Assembly: GCF_900113735.1 (NCBI RefSeq)
Contig: NZ_FOQM01000045.1
Location: 1 to 60,232 of the forward strand
Source: Bradyrhizobium sp. Gha
GTDB lineage: Bacteria; Pseudomonadota; Alphaproteobacteria; Rhizobiales; Xanthobacteraceae
Reading direction: 5' to 3'
DNA length: 60,232 nucleotides
Under the pieces are notes generated by a model. That model searched no databases and had not been told where the DNA came from. It was given only the letters and a program-made list of their open reading frames with translations. The position numbers were made by a program, and so were the translations under genes. Of the stretch, positions 24,681-33,123 are shown in pieces (position 1 is the first letter of the stretch; each line of letters begins with the position of its first letter).

Positions 24681-25409
24681 ATGTCCGCCGTAGACTATGG
24701 CCGGGAAGCGCTGGACTTCATTGAAGGGCTGGGAGCCTATGACAAGGTCCCGGACACAATGGATGCGCTCGCAATCACGTTCGGCCGCTACGGCTTCGAG
24801 CACATCATCGTCACCGGTTTGCCGAATCACGATCAGCGCTTTTCCCAGATGGTGCTGGCCAAGAAATGGCCGGCTGAATGGTTCAGCCTCTATACCGAAA
24901 AGAGCTATGACCGCGTCGATCCCGTGATCCGGAAGTGCCGGCACACGGTCAATCCGTTCGAATGGTCGGAAGCGCCTTATGACGTGAAGCTCGAGCCGGG
25001 CGCGGTGGAGGTGATGCGCCGCGCCGCCGATTTCCGCATGTCGCGCGGTTTCGTCGTGCCAATCCATGGCCTGACCGGTTACGAAGCCGGCGTCTCGCTC
25101 GCCGGCGTTCATCTCGATCTCAACGTCCGCAGCAAGCCCGCACTGCATCTGGTCGCGATGTACGGCTTCGATCACATTCGCCGCCTGCTTGCGCCCTCGC
25201 CGCATCCGTCGGCGCGCCTGACCCCGCGCGAGCGCGAGGTGATCGCCTGGGCGTCGCAGGGCAAGTCCGCCTGGGAGATCGGCGAGATACTGAACATCAC
25301 GCAGCGAACGGCGGAAGAGCATCTTGCTACCGCTGCGCGCAAGCTCGGCGCCGCCAACCGGACGCATGCGGTCGCGATCGCGATCCGCCAAAGAATCATC
25401 ACGCCCTGA
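24681..25409 (+). CDS. bjaR: LuxR family quorum-sensing regulator, BjaR type
   Basis: The 242-residue protein has an N-terminal autoinducer-binding domain (about residues 20-165) with the conserved Trp/Tyr/Asp pattern (WPAEWFSLYTEKSYDRVDPV) and a C-terminal LuxR helix-turn-helix (LTPREREVIAWASQGKSAWE ... NITQRTAEEHLATAARKLGA). It lies directly upstream of a luxI-type synthase of the isovaleryl-homoserine-lactone class. BjaR of Bradyrhizobium japonicum responds to isovaleryl-HSL, and the same is inferred here. An AGGGA site precedes the ATG. Confidence 0.9.
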   Translation: MSAVDYGREALDFIEGLGAYDKVPDTMDALAITFGRYGFEHIIVTGLPNHDQRFSQMVLAKKWPAEWFSLYTEKSYDRVDPVIRKCRHTVNPFEWSEAPYDVKLEPGAVEVMRRAADFRMSRGFVVPIHGLTGYEAGVSLAGVHLDLNVRSKPALHLVAMYGFDHIRRLLAPSPHPSARLTPREREVIAWASQGKSAWEIGEILNITQRTAEEHLATAARKLGAANRTHAVAIAIRQRIITP

Positions 25410-25418
25410 AAACTTCGC

Positions 25419-25440
25419 CTACTGGGAAATTTCCCAATAG
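25419..25440. promoter_or_regulatory. lux box-like palindrome upstream of bjaI
   Basis: The 22-base inverted repeat consists of CTACTGGGAAA and TTTCCCAATAG; the arms differ at a single pair. It starts ten bases after the bjaR stop and ends 55 bases before the bjaI ATG at 25496, where a LuxR-type activator would bind. It is the most likely BjaR operator, giving positive autoinduction of the synthase. Confidence 0.75.
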
Positions 25441-25495
25441 TCGATTTGGCCGTTTTCGCTGACGTTCCCCCCATTTGCACACGATGGGGGACTTC

Positions 25496-26155
25496 ATGAT
25501 TCACATCATTTCTGCTGTTAACCGGCACCTCTACGAAGACGTCCTCGACGAGCACTTCCGGGTCCGCCACGAGATTTTCGTCGAGGAGCGAAAATGGGAG
25601 GGACTGCGCAAGCCGGACAGGCGCGAGATCGACGCCTACGACAATGAGGACGCGATCTACCTGCTCGCTCTCGAGAACCGCCGCGTGCTGGGCGGCTCCC
25701 GCCTGTATCCGACCACCAAGCCGACCATGCTCAGCGAGGTGTTCCCCTATCTCGCCGCGGTGCGGGGTTGCCCTGTCGACCCGCAGATCTGGGAGTGGTC
25801 CCGCTTCTTCGTGAGGCGCGAGCGCCGCGATGGCGCATTCAATCTGCAACTGATGGCGGCGGCGCAGGAGTTCTGCCTCGATCAGGGCATCGAACGCCTC
25901 TGCCTGGTGATGGAGACGTGGTGGCTGCCGCGTTTCCACGACATCGGCTTCGTCGTCAAGCCGCTGGGATTGCCTGCGCTGATTGAGGATTCCTGGACTA
26001 TGGCCGCGACCATCGAGGTCCGCCAGGAATCGCTCGACATCGTACGCGACCGTATCGGGATGAAGAGTGTCGTCCATCAGGACGGGCCGCGTCTCGATTG
26101 CATCGCTCGTGCCAACACCTGCGGCCGAACCGCCGCACAACGAAAGAGCGCCTGA
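25496..26155 (+). CDS. bjaI: Acyl-homoserine-lactone synthase, BjaI type (probably isovaleryl-HSL)
   Basis: The 219-residue protein shows the LuxI signature: FRVRHEIFVEERKWEGLRKP, the acidic pair in EIDAYDNEDAIYLLAL, GGSRLYPT and WEWSRFFVRRE. It resembles BjaI of Bradyrhizobium, which uses isovaleryl-CoA rather than acyl-ACP. The ATG at 25496 is chosen over in-frame TTG (25475) and ATG (25484) because a GGGGG stretch lies five bases upstream and the family starts here. The C-terminal 25 residues are longer and more polar than in most LuxI proteins. Confidence 0.9.
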   Translation: MIHIISAVNRHLYEDVLDEHFRVRHEIFVEERKWEGLRKPDRREIDAYDNEDAIYLLALENRRVLGGSRLYPTTKPTMLSEVFPYLAAVRGCPVDPQIWEWSRFFVRRERRDGAFNLQLMAAAQEFCLDQGIERLCLVMETWWLPRFHDIGFVVKPLGLPALIEDSWTMAATIEVRQESLDIVRDRIGMKSVVHQDGPRLDCIARANTCGRTAAQRKSA

Positions 26156-26156
26156 C

Positions 26157-26375
26157 ATGTCCAACATGATGCGAGACGCCCAGATCATGGCGCAGACCAA
26201 GGACGAAAATCTCGGCTACATGTCGGACATGGCGCTCGAACTCGCGCAGATGGCGGAAGACGCCGGATTGGCGACGCTCGCCTATTTGTTCCGGATGGCG
26301 GCGCTGGAGGCCTCGACCGCCAATAGCGAGCTCAACGAGCCGGACGATCTTCCCGGTCACATCACGTCGCACTAG
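26157..26375 (+). CDS. Small helical protein downstream of bjaI, unknown function
   Basis: The 72-residue protein (MSNMMRDAQIMAQTKDENLG ... MALELAQMAEDAGLATLAYL) is predicted wholly helical and acidic. It begins one base after the bjaI stop codon, so it is almost certainly co-transcribed and coupled with the synthase, which places it in the quorum regulon. I do not recognise a named family. Good coding statistics and tight spacing support it as a real gene. Confidence 0.75.
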   Translation: MSNMMRDAQIMAQTKDENLGYMSDMALELAQMAEDAGLATLAYLFRMAALEASTANSELNEPDDLPGHITSH

Positions 26376-26667
26376 AGTCGCTTCCTCATCCCGGCCTCAA
26401 CCGCGCCCTCCCCCGGCACCCGGGGGAGGGTGTTCGCTTGGGTGCGGCAGGCTGCTCCATCCAGCGCGGCAGCCTCCTTGCATGGCCGGCTCTGGTCGCA
26501 TGCACCGGCATGCAACAAAGTGCATGTCGGGTGTGGAATCGCTCTTGCTTCGGAACGATACTGCCGTTACCCATTTTTCTGCCTTGAAGAGGCAGGGGGA
26601 GCTCTTTCAGTGATGGCGACTGTGTTCGAACATCGGCGCGCGTCTGCATGCGCCTGAAAGAGTCTTG
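26376..26667. other. Intergenic region upstream of the liv operon
   Basis: No gene is seen. It holds a small palindrome (CCCTCCCCCGGCACCCGGGG, about 26406-26428), the triple TGCA motif at 26501-26524, a possible sigma-54 site at 26534-26548 and a small hairpin TCTGCC-TTGAA-GAGGCAG near 26578-26595. The features point to a regulated promoter for livHMGF. Confidence 0.55.
26501..26524. promoter_or_regulatory. Triple TGCA motif, candidate BoxR operator before livHMGF
   Basis: TGCA occurs three times at exact 10-base intervals (26501, 26511, 26521), giving two overlapping TGCA-N6-TGCA sites. The right one sits in a perfect palindrome CATGCA-ACAAAG-TGCATG (26509-26526). BzdR/BoxR-type benzoyl-CoA regulators are known to bind TGCA repeats, and the same motif precedes boxC (38450-38467). 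This suggests that the transporter belongs to the benzoate regulon. Confidence 0.6.
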
Positions 26668-27585
26668 ATGCTGCTCGTCGTCGAACAGTTCTTGAACGGA
26701 TTGCAGTTCGGCCTGCTGCTGTTCCTGCTCGCCGCCGGCCTGACGCTGGTGTTCGGGATCATGGATCTCGTCAACCTGGCGCACGGCTCGCTCTACATGA
26801 TGGGCGCCTATTTCGCCGCGACCTTTGCGGCCTGGACCGGGAGCTTCCTGCTGGGGGCGCTGCTGGCGTTAGGGGCGACGCTGGCGCTCGGCATCGTTCT
26901 CGAGGTGAGTGCGCTACGGCATCTCTACGGGCGCGATCATCTCGACCATGTGCTCGCAACCTTCGGACTGATCCTGTTCTTCAATGAAGCCGTACGGCTG
27001 ATCTGGGGGCCGGCGGGCCTCGCGCTGCCACTGCCGGCCTGGCTCACCGTGCCGGTGCCGATCCTGCCAGGCATTCACTATCCCGCCTACCGCCTCGCCA
27101 TCATCGTCGTCGCGCTGCTGGTTGCGCTGCTGCTCTATCTCGGCGTGATGCGCACGCGCATCGGCATGCTGATCCGCGCCGGTGCCTCCAACCGCGAGAT
27201 GATCGGCGCGCTCGGCATCAACATCAAGCTGCTCTACACGCTGGTGTTCGGCCTGGGTGCCGCACTCGCCGGCCTCGCGGGGCTGATGCAGGCGCCGATT
27301 CTCACCGTGCAGATCGGCATGGGCGAGAACATCCTGATCCTTGCCTTCGTCATCATCGTGATCGGCGGCATCGGCTCGATCCGCGGCGCATTCCTCGCCG
27401 CGATCTTCGTCGGCATGATCGACACGCTCGGCCGCGCTTTCCTGCCCAATCTGTTGCGGCAGGTGCTGAGCGGGGCGGCTGCCTCCACCGCCGCGCCCGC
27501 GCTGTCCTCCATGCTGATCTATCTGCTGATGGCGATGGTGCTGGTGGTGCGGCCGGAGGGGCTGTTTCCGGCCAGCCGTCGATGA
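26668..27585 (+). CDS. livH: Branched-chain-type ABC transporter permease LivH
   Basis: The 305-residue membrane protein has eight or so hydrophobic segments and the LivH landmarks: LTLVFGIMDLVNLAHGSLYM near the N-terminus, GASNREMIGALGINIKLLYT and VIVIGGIGSIRGAF. It is the first gene of a four-gene transport operon with overlapping neighbours. The ATG at 26668 is preferred to the TTG at 26665. In this genomic setting a benzoate or related aromatic-acid importer is likely. Confidence 0.92.
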   Translation: MLLVVEQFLNGLQFGLLLFLLAAGLTLVFGIMDLVNLAHGSLYMMGAYFAATFAAWTGSFLLGALLALGATLALGIVLEVSALRHLYGRDHLDHVLATFGLILFFNEAVRLIWGPAGLALPLPAWLTVPVPILPGIHYPAYRLAIIVVALLVALLLYLGVMRTRIGMLIRAGASNREMIGALGINIKLLYTLVFGLGAALAGLAGLMQAPILTVQIGMGENILILAFVIIVIGGIGSIRGAFLAAIFVGMIDTLGRAFLPNLLRQVLSGAAASTAAPALSSMLIYLLMAMVLVVRPEGLFPASRR

Positions 27586-28526
27586 AGGGTTTCTCGGTGA
27601 GCAAGGCCGTCACGGCCCTGATGCTGGCGGGCCTGCTGCTGCTGCCGCTCTATTCGTATCTGTCCGGCAACATCTTCATCCTGACGCTGTTCACGCGCAT
27701 CGTCATCCTGGCGCTGGCCGCCGCCAGCCTCAACCTCATCATGGGCTTCGGCGGCATGATGAGCTTTGGCCACGCGGCCTATCTCGGCATCGGTGGCTAC
27801 GCGGTCGGCATGCTCGCGCAGGAAGGTGTTGGAAGCGGCTTCATCCAGTTTCCGGTCGCGCTGGCGGCATCCGCCATCTATGCGCTGGTGATCGGCGCGC
27901 TTTCGCTGCGAACGCGCGGCGTCTATTTCATCATGATCACGCTGGCCTTCGCACAGATGGCCTATTACGTCGCCTCGGGTCTCGCGCGCTACGGCGGCGA
28001 TGATGGCCTCACCGTCTACAAGCGCAGCGATTTCTCCGGCCTGATCAACCTGTCGAACCGCACGCAGTTCTATTACCTCTGCCTCGCCTGCCTGTTCGGC
28101 GTGATCTTCCTGATCTGGCGCATCGTCAATTCGCGCTTCGGCCTTGTCGTGCAGGGGCTGCGCTCCAACGAGCAGCGCATGCAGGCGATCGGCTTTCCGG
28201 CAAAACGCTATCAGCTCGTCTGCTTCGTCATCTCGGGCACGATGTGCGGCCTCGCCGGCGCGCTGCTCGCCAACAACACCGATTTCGTCAGTCCGGCCGT
28301 GATGTACTGGACCCGCTCCGGCGATCTCATGGTGATGGTGATCCTGGGCGGCATGGGCACGCTGTTCGGCCCTGTGGTGGGGGCGGTGATCTATCTGCTG
28401 CTGGAAGAGTTCCTGTCGCAGATCACCGAATATTGGGCGCTGATCATGGGCCCGCTGCTGCTGTTGATCGTGCTGTTCGGCCGCGGCGGTATCATGGGTC
28501 TGCTGGGGAGGCTCGATCGTGGCTGA
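27582..28526 (+). CDS. livM: Branched-chain-type ABC transporter permease LivM
   Basis: The 314-residue protein overlaps livH by ATGA. It has the LivM pattern: LAAASLNLIMGFGGMMSFGH, AYLGIGGYA, and the EAA-like loop SNEQRMQAIGFPAKRYQLVC, followed by MVILGGMGTLFGPVVGA. It pairs with LivH to form the pore. The C-terminus is short, without the extra ATPase domain seen in some LivM fusions. Confidence 0.92.
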   Translation: MKGFSVSKAVTALMLAGLLLLPLYSYLSGNIFILTLFTRIVILALAAASLNLIMGFGGMMSFGHAAYLGIGGYAVGMLAQEGVGSGFIQFPVALAASAIYALVIGALSLRTRGVYFIMITLAFAQMAYYVASGLARYGGDDGLTVYKRSDFSGLINLSNRTQFYYLCLACLFGVIFLIWRIVNSRFGLVVQGLRSNEQRMQAIGFPAKRYQLVCFVISGTMCGLAGALLANNTDFVSPAVMYWTRSGDLMVMVILGGMGTLFGPVVGAVIYLLLEEFLSQITEYWALIMGPLLLLIVLFGRGGIMGLLGRLDRG

Positions 28527-29286
28527 CCCGCTGCTCCGCGTCGAAAAGCTGGTGCGCCGCTTCGGCGGCATTACCGCAACCGACAACGTCTCGCTCGACG
28601 TCGCGGCCGGCGAGCTGCACGCCATCATCGGGCCGAACGGCGCCGGCAAGACCACCCTGATCAGCCAGCTCACCGGACACCTCCAGCCGCATTCAGGCAG
28701 CGTCTCGCTCGGGGGCCGCGACATCACCTATCTGCCGGCCTATCGCCGCTGCGCGTTGGGTCTCGCGCGTTCGTTCCAGATCACCTCGCTGCTGCTCGAC
28801 TTCACTGCCGCCGACAACGTCGCGCTGGCCGCGCAAGCGCATGCCGGCCATTCGTTCCGCTTCTTCGCCAATGCGCGCAAGGAAAAGGGCTTGCGCGATG
28901 CGGCCCGTGCCGCGCTCGATCGTGTCGGCCTGCTCGATCGCGCCGATGTCCTGGTGAGCAGGCTCAGCCATGGCGAGCGCCGCCAGATCGAGCTTGCGGT
29001 CGCGCTGGCGAGCAAGCCAAAACTGCTGCTGCTGGACGAGCCGATGGCAGGTCTCGGCGTCACCGAATCCCAGGGCATGGTGAAGCTGCTCCAGGAGCTG
29101 CGCAAAGAGGTCTCGATCGTGCTGGTCGAACACGACATGCCGGCGGTATTCGCGCTGGCCGACCGCATCTCGGTGCTGGTCTATGGCCGTGTCATCGCCT
29201 CCGGCGATCCCGCCGCGATCCGGGCCAACGAGGACGTCAAGCGCGCCTATCTCGGCGACCAGCACGTGGTGACGCACCATGGCTGA
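28519..29286 (+). CDS. livG: Branched-chain-type ABC transporter ATPase LivG
   Basis: The 255-residue ATPase has Walker A IIGPNGAGKTTL, signature LSHGERRQIELAVALA and Walker B LLLLDEPMAGL, ending with an EHDMPAVFALADRISVL switch. A GTG start at 28519 overlaps the end of livM by eight bases. It energises LivHM together with LivF. Confidence 0.92.
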   Translation: MADPLLRVEKLVRRFGGITATDNVSLDVAAGELHAIIGPNGAGKTTLISQLTGHLQPHSGSVSLGGRDITYLPAYRRCALGLARSFQITSLLLDFTAADNVALAAQAHAGHSFRFFANARKEKGLRDAARAALDRVGLLDRADVLVSRLSHGERRQIELAVALASKPKLLLLDEPMAGLGVTESQGMVKLLQELRKEVSIVLVEHDMPAVFALADRISVLVYGRVIASGDPAAIRANEDVKRAYLGDQHVVTHHG

Positions 29287-29992
29287 CATGCTGCTCGAGG
29301 TCGACGGCATCGAGACCTGCTATGGCCTCAGCCAGGTGCTGTTCGGCCTGTCGCTGTCGATCAAGCCGGGCGAGATGGTTTCGCTGATGGGCCGCAACGG
29401 CATGGGCAAGACCACGACGATCCGCTCGATCATGGGCCTGACGCCGGCGCGATCGGGCAGCATCCGCTTTGCGGGCGCGGAGGTGCGGCAGCTGCCTTCG
29501 TATCGCATCGCCAAGCTCGGCGTCGGCCTCGTGCCCGAGGGCCGCCAGATCTTCCCGAACCTGACCGTGCGCGAGAACCTGGTTGCTGCCGCGGCCGACC
29601 GCTTCGACAGCGCCAATCCCTGGACCTTAGCTGCGATCTACGTGCTGTTTCCGCGCCTCGCCGAGCGCGCCGCCAACATGGGCAACCAGCTCTCGGGCGG
29701 TGAACAGCAGATGCTCGCCATCGGCCGCGCGCTGATGACGAACCCAAAACTCCTGATCCTGGATGAAGCGACCGAAGGGCTTGCGCCGCTGATCCGCGAG
29801 GAGATCTGGAACTGCCTGTCGATGCTGAAGAGCCGGGGCCAGTCGATCCTGGTCGTCGACAAGAACGTCGATCACCTCGCCCGCATCTGCGATCGTCACA
29901 CCATCATCGAGCGCGGCAAGACGGTGTGGAGCGGCACGTCGGACCAGTTGATGGCCGAGCCGGATTTGCAGCATAAATATCTGGGGATTTGA
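29279..29992 (+). CDS. livF: Branched-chain-type ABC transporter ATPase LivF
   Basis: The 237-residue ATPase has Walker A LMGRNGMGKTTT, the LivF-typical VGLVPEGRQIFPNLTVREN, signature LSGGEQQMLAIGRALM and Walker B LLILDEATEGLAP. It overlaps livG by eight bases and ends the operon. No binding-protein gene follows; instead a family A repeat lies directly downstream. Its C-terminus differs from that of the livF fragment at 21.7 kb. Confidence 0.92.
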   Translation: MADMLLEVDGIETCYGLSQVLFGLSLSIKPGEMVSLMGRNGMGKTTTIRSIMGLTPARSGSIRFAGAEVRQLPSYRIAKLGVGLVPEGRQIFPNLTVRENLVAAAADRFDSANPWTLAAIYVLFPRLAERAANMGNQLSGGEQQMLAIGRALMTNPKLLILDEATEGLAPLIREEIWNCLSMLKSRGQSILVVDKNVDHLARICDRHTIIERGKTVWSGTSDQLMAEPDLQHKYLGI

Positions 29993-30009
29993 GCCGACGC
30001 TCTCTCCAC

Positions 30010-30095
30010 GTCATTGCGAGCGCAGCGAGGCAATCCAGGAATTCTCTGCGGAGGGATTCTGGATTGCTTCGTCGCTCCGCTCCTCGCAATGACGG
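30010..30095. repeat. Dispersed palindromic repeat, family A
   Basis: GTCATTGCGAGCGCAGCGAG on the left pairs with CTCCGCTCCTCGCAATGACG on the right. It lies between the convergent livF and glutamine-synthetase-like genes and may serve as a two-way terminator. Confidence 0.85.
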
Positions 30096-30121
30096 CGGAG
30101 AGAGGCGTGCAATCGCCCAGC

Positions 30122-31558
30122 TCAAAACACCTCGAAATATTCGCGATGCTCCCAATCCGTCACCTCCGCCAGGAAGCGGTCGATCTCGGCGTTCTTGATG
30201 TGGGTGTAATAGTCGACGAACGCCGCGCCGAACTTCTCGCGGAAGAACGGGTCGTCCTTCAGCGCCGAAACCGCATCGCGCAAGCTCTTCGGCAGCAGCG
30301 GCGCTTTGGTCTCGTAGGGCGTGTCGGCGGACGGGCCTGGATCGAGCTTGCGATCGACGCCGTCGAGGCCCGACACAATCTGGGCTGCCATGTAGAGATA
30401 GGGATTGGCGGCCGGTTCGCCGACGCGGTTTTCCAGGCGCGTGGCGGCATCGTTCGCGCCGCCCAGCACGCGGATCATCACGCCCCTGTTGTCGCGGCCC
30501 CAAATCGCGCGATCGGGCGCCAGTGAATAGGAGCGGTAGCGCTTGTAGCCGTTGATGGTCGGCGTGGTGAATACGGTCGCGGCGCGGGCGTGATCGAGCA
30601 GGCCGGCCAGATAGGCGCGGCCGAACTCGCTGAGCGGCTGACCGGCCTCTTTCGCCATGAACAGATTTTCGCCGCTCGCGCGCGAGACCACGGACTGGTG
30701 CAGGTGCCAGCCGCTGGCAAACAAATTCGGCAGTTTCGGCCGGCACATGAAGGTGGCGTGATAGCCGTGCCGGCGCGCGATCTGCTTCACGGCGCTGCGG
30801 AACAGCACCATGTTGTCGGCGGGCTCCAGGCCCTTCTTCGGCGCGAAGGTGAACTCGCATTGGCTCGGCCCGAACTCGACTTCGACGGAGCGCAACGGCA
30901 GACCGAGCGCGACGATATCACGGCGCAGGATCTCCAGCACCGGCTCCATCTGATCGAAGCGCTGTTCGGTGAGGTATTGATAGCCGTGGGAGAGCAGGCT
31001 CACCGAGGGCGGCGTGCCGGGCTGTCCAGCGTCCTCGGCGCGCATATGCGGATCGTCGAGCTTGAAGATGTGGAATTCGACCTCGAGTCCCGCGACGAAA
31101 TCATGCCCGCGGCGGCCGAGCTCGTCGAGGACCTTGCGATAAAGCCCGCGCGTCGCGAACGGAACGGGACGGCCGTCATTGAAATAGAGGTCGCACAACA
31201 CCCAGCCCGTCGCCGGCGCCCATGGCAGCACGTGAAACGTGGTGGTATCAGGCACCATCAGCACATCGGCCGCGCCTTCCATCTCCTTCATGCCGAAGCC
31301 GCCGCCTGAGGTGAACACCGGAAAAACCGTGCGGTGCGAGGTGTCCTTGGCGAGCATCGTCGTGGTGATGGAGCAACCACTCTCCAGCGAGGCCATGGCC
31401 TCGGAGGCAATGATGGTCTTGCCGCGCAGGATGCCGTGCTGGTCGGGGAAGGCGAGACGGATGACCTCGAGGTTCTGTTCCTCGACGATGCGACGGATGC
31501 GCGCTGCGGCGTCCTTCTGCTCATCCGACCATAGCGCATGCCGCGCGACGAATGTCAC
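30122..31558 (-). CDS. Glutamine-synthetase-like ligase (gamma-glutamyl-amine synthetase type)
   Basis: The 478-residue protein keeps GS metal and substrate motifs: GLEVEFHIFK, VEVEFGPSQCEF, SGWHLHQSVV and the phosphate-binding NGYKRYRSYSLAP...WGRDNRGV block. It lacks the adenylylation loop of housekeeping GlnA and belongs with GlnT/PuuA-like enzymes that attach glutamate to amines. The neighbouring Rieske oxygenase recalls aniline-type pathways in which an amine is gamma-glutamylated before oxidation, but the substrate is unknown. The GTG at 31558 is preferred, with AGGAG upstream; a GTG at 31579 is the alternative. Confidence 0.85.
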   Translation of the reverse strand: MTFVARHALWSDEQKDAAARIRRIVEEQNLEVIRLAFPDQHGILRGKTIIASEAMASLESGCSITTTMLAKDTSHRTVFPVFTSGGGFGMKEMEGAADVLMVPDTTTFHVLPWAPATGWVLCDLYFNDGRPVPFATRGLYRKVLDELGRRGHDFVAGLEVEFHIFKLDDPHMRAEDAGQPGTPPSVSLLSHGYQYLTEQRFDQMEPVLEILRRDIVALGLPLRSVEVEFGPSQCEFTFAPKKGLEPADNMVLFRSAVKQIARRHGYHATFMCRPKLPNLFASGWHLHQSVVSRASGENLFMAKEAGQPLSEFGRAYLAGLLDHARAATVFTTPTINGYKRYRSYSLAPDRAIWGRDNRGVMIRVLGGANDAATRLENRVGEPAANPYLYMAAQIVSGLDGVDRKLDPGPSADTPYETKAPLLPKSLRDAVSALKDDPFFREKFGAAFVDYYTHIKNAEIDRFLAEVTDWEHREYFEVF

Positions 31559-31580
31559 TTTGGTTGCTCCTCGGTCCACG

Positions 31581-31685
31581 CTGTCATCGCCCGCGAAGGC
31601 GGGCGATCCAGTATTCCAGAGACGGCCGTGTGTCCACGAGAGGCCACGGCGTACTGGATGCCCCGCCTTCGCGGGGCATGACAGC
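31581..31685. repeat. Dispersed palindromic repeat, family C
   Basis: CTGTCATCGCCCGCGAAGGC on the left and GCCTTCGCGGGGCATGACAG on the right form a long inverted repeat with CAGTATTCCAGA / GCGTACTGGATG inside. A close relative occupies 41800-41903. Confidence 0.85.
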
Positions 31686-31733
31686 GGAGGATGCGGAGCC
31701 GCCGTCGCAATTTTCCCGCAGCCATTGGCAGCC

Positions 31734-33092
31734 TCACTCCGCCGCCGTCAGCCGATGCACCTGGCCTTCGATCTCCTTCGGCACCGGCGCAGCCCATGGC
31801 GCGCCGCGGCGGCGCTTGACGTCGATTTCCATCCAATAGGTCTCCCAGCCACGCGTCGGCCCGATGCCGTCCATCGTCGCCGGTCCCTGAATGCTGCGCG
31901 CGTTGGCCCCATCCAGGAACAGCATCGGCTTCTCGCCGCCCCCGACCTTCTCGATCTGCTGCCGCAGCAGGCGGCGATACTGCACGATCGCCTTGTCGCT
32001 GGTGCCGAGATGCTCCTTGGTGCGGTCCTGGATCGCGCCCATCGATTCCACCGCCCACTGGTCGTGGACGTTGATGTCGTTGCCCATGCCGGTATAGGTC
32101 GCGGTCTGCTGCTCGTGCGGATCGAAACCGTAATCGTTGCTTCGATTCTTCCGCGAGACGTAATCCGGCAGCTCATAGAGCTCGAGCCGCTGGTCGCGCA
32201 TCTTCTTCTTGTCGACCGGGTTCGCATAGCTGGTGAAGATCGCGTACCAGTAGCAGTTCTCGTCATCGACAGGCACGTGCCACTGCGTGATCGTCATCTC
32301 CGTGCTCATGGGAATGACGAAGCCGTGCGGAAACAGCTGGTTGGTGACGCGGACATGCGTGCGCTCCTCGTCGATCTCGCGCAGCGCGATCAGCCGGAGG
32401 CCATACTCGGTGTGCTCGACGTTGATGATGGGGCGATCATATTCGCGCAGGATCTTCGTCATCGGCAAATCGCTTCCGGCCGAAGCACCGCGGAATTGCT
32501 TGCCATAGGCGGTCGAGGTGTCCTCGTCCTCGAAGAAGCGGTGCAGATAGGAGGCGTGCGCGGGATCGATGCCGACTTCGAGCGCCTGCAGCCAGTTGCA
32601 GGCCATGTGGCCCTTGAATGCGAACGTATGCGTGCCGGGCGCGACGAAGCAGTCGAGTTCCGGAAATGCCGGCGGCTCACCTTCGCCGAGCCAGGCCCAG
32701 AGGATGCCGCTCTTCTCCACCACGGGATAGGAGCGCTGGCGGATGTTCTGGCAGAGCTTTGAATCCCTGGGCTCGGCCGGCGTCTCGATGCACTGGCCTG
32801 AGGCGTCGAACAGCCAGCCATGGAAGGCGCAGCGCAGGCCGCCATGCTCGAGGCGGCCGAAGGCGAGGTCGGCGCCGCGATGGGCGCAGTGGCGGTCGAT
32901 CAGGCCGTAGCGCCCGGTCTCGTCGCGGAACAGCACCAGGTTTTCGCCGAGCAGCTTGACGGGACGGATCGGCCGCTCGCCCTCGAGCTCATCGACCAGC
33001 GCCGCAGGCTGCCAATAGCTCCGCATCAGCTTGCCGCACGGGTCTTTCGGCCCGGTGCGCGTGATCAGGTCGTTCTGCTCCTGGCTCATCAT
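31734..33092 (-). CDS. Rieske non-heme iron oxygenase, catalytic subunit (phthalate-dioxygenase-like)
   Basis: The 452-residue protein has a Rieske centre (Cys69-x-His71 and Cys88-x2-His91 in HCAHRGADL and RCAFHGW). A mononuclear iron site follows, with Asp176, His179 and His184 (IDPAHASYLHRFF). The architecture is that of single-component oxygenases of the phthalate/vanillate class, which hydroxylate rings or remove O-methyl groups. No reductase gene is adjacent. It runs toward the GS-like gene on the same strand and is divergent from an IclR regulator, so the three probably form one regulated catabolic unit. Confidence 0.9.
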   Translation of the reverse strand: MMSQEQNDLITRTGPKDPCGKLMRSYWQPAALVDELEGERPIRPVKLLGENLVLFRDETGRYGLIDRHCAHRGADLAFGRLEHGGLRCAFHGWLFDASGQCIETPAEPRDSKLCQNIRQRSYPVVEKSGILWAWLGEGEPPAFPELDCFVAPGTHTFAFKGHMACNWLQALEVGIDPAHASYLHRFFEDEDTSTAYGKQFRGASAGSDLPMTKILREYDRPIINVEHTEYGLRLIALREIDEERTHVRVTNQLFPHGFVIPMSTEMTITQWHVPVDDENCYWYAIFTSYANPVDKKKMRDQRLELYELPDYVSRKNRSNDYGFDPHEQQTATYTGMGNDINVHDQWAVESMGAIQDRTKEHLGTSDKAIVQYRRLLRQQIEKVGGGEKPMLFLDGANARSIQGPATMDGIGPTRGWETYWMEIDVKRRRGAPWAAPVPKEIEGQVHRLTAAE

Positions 33093-33123
33093 GGCGCAGG
33101 CATCCCTTGTGGAATGGCGATTG

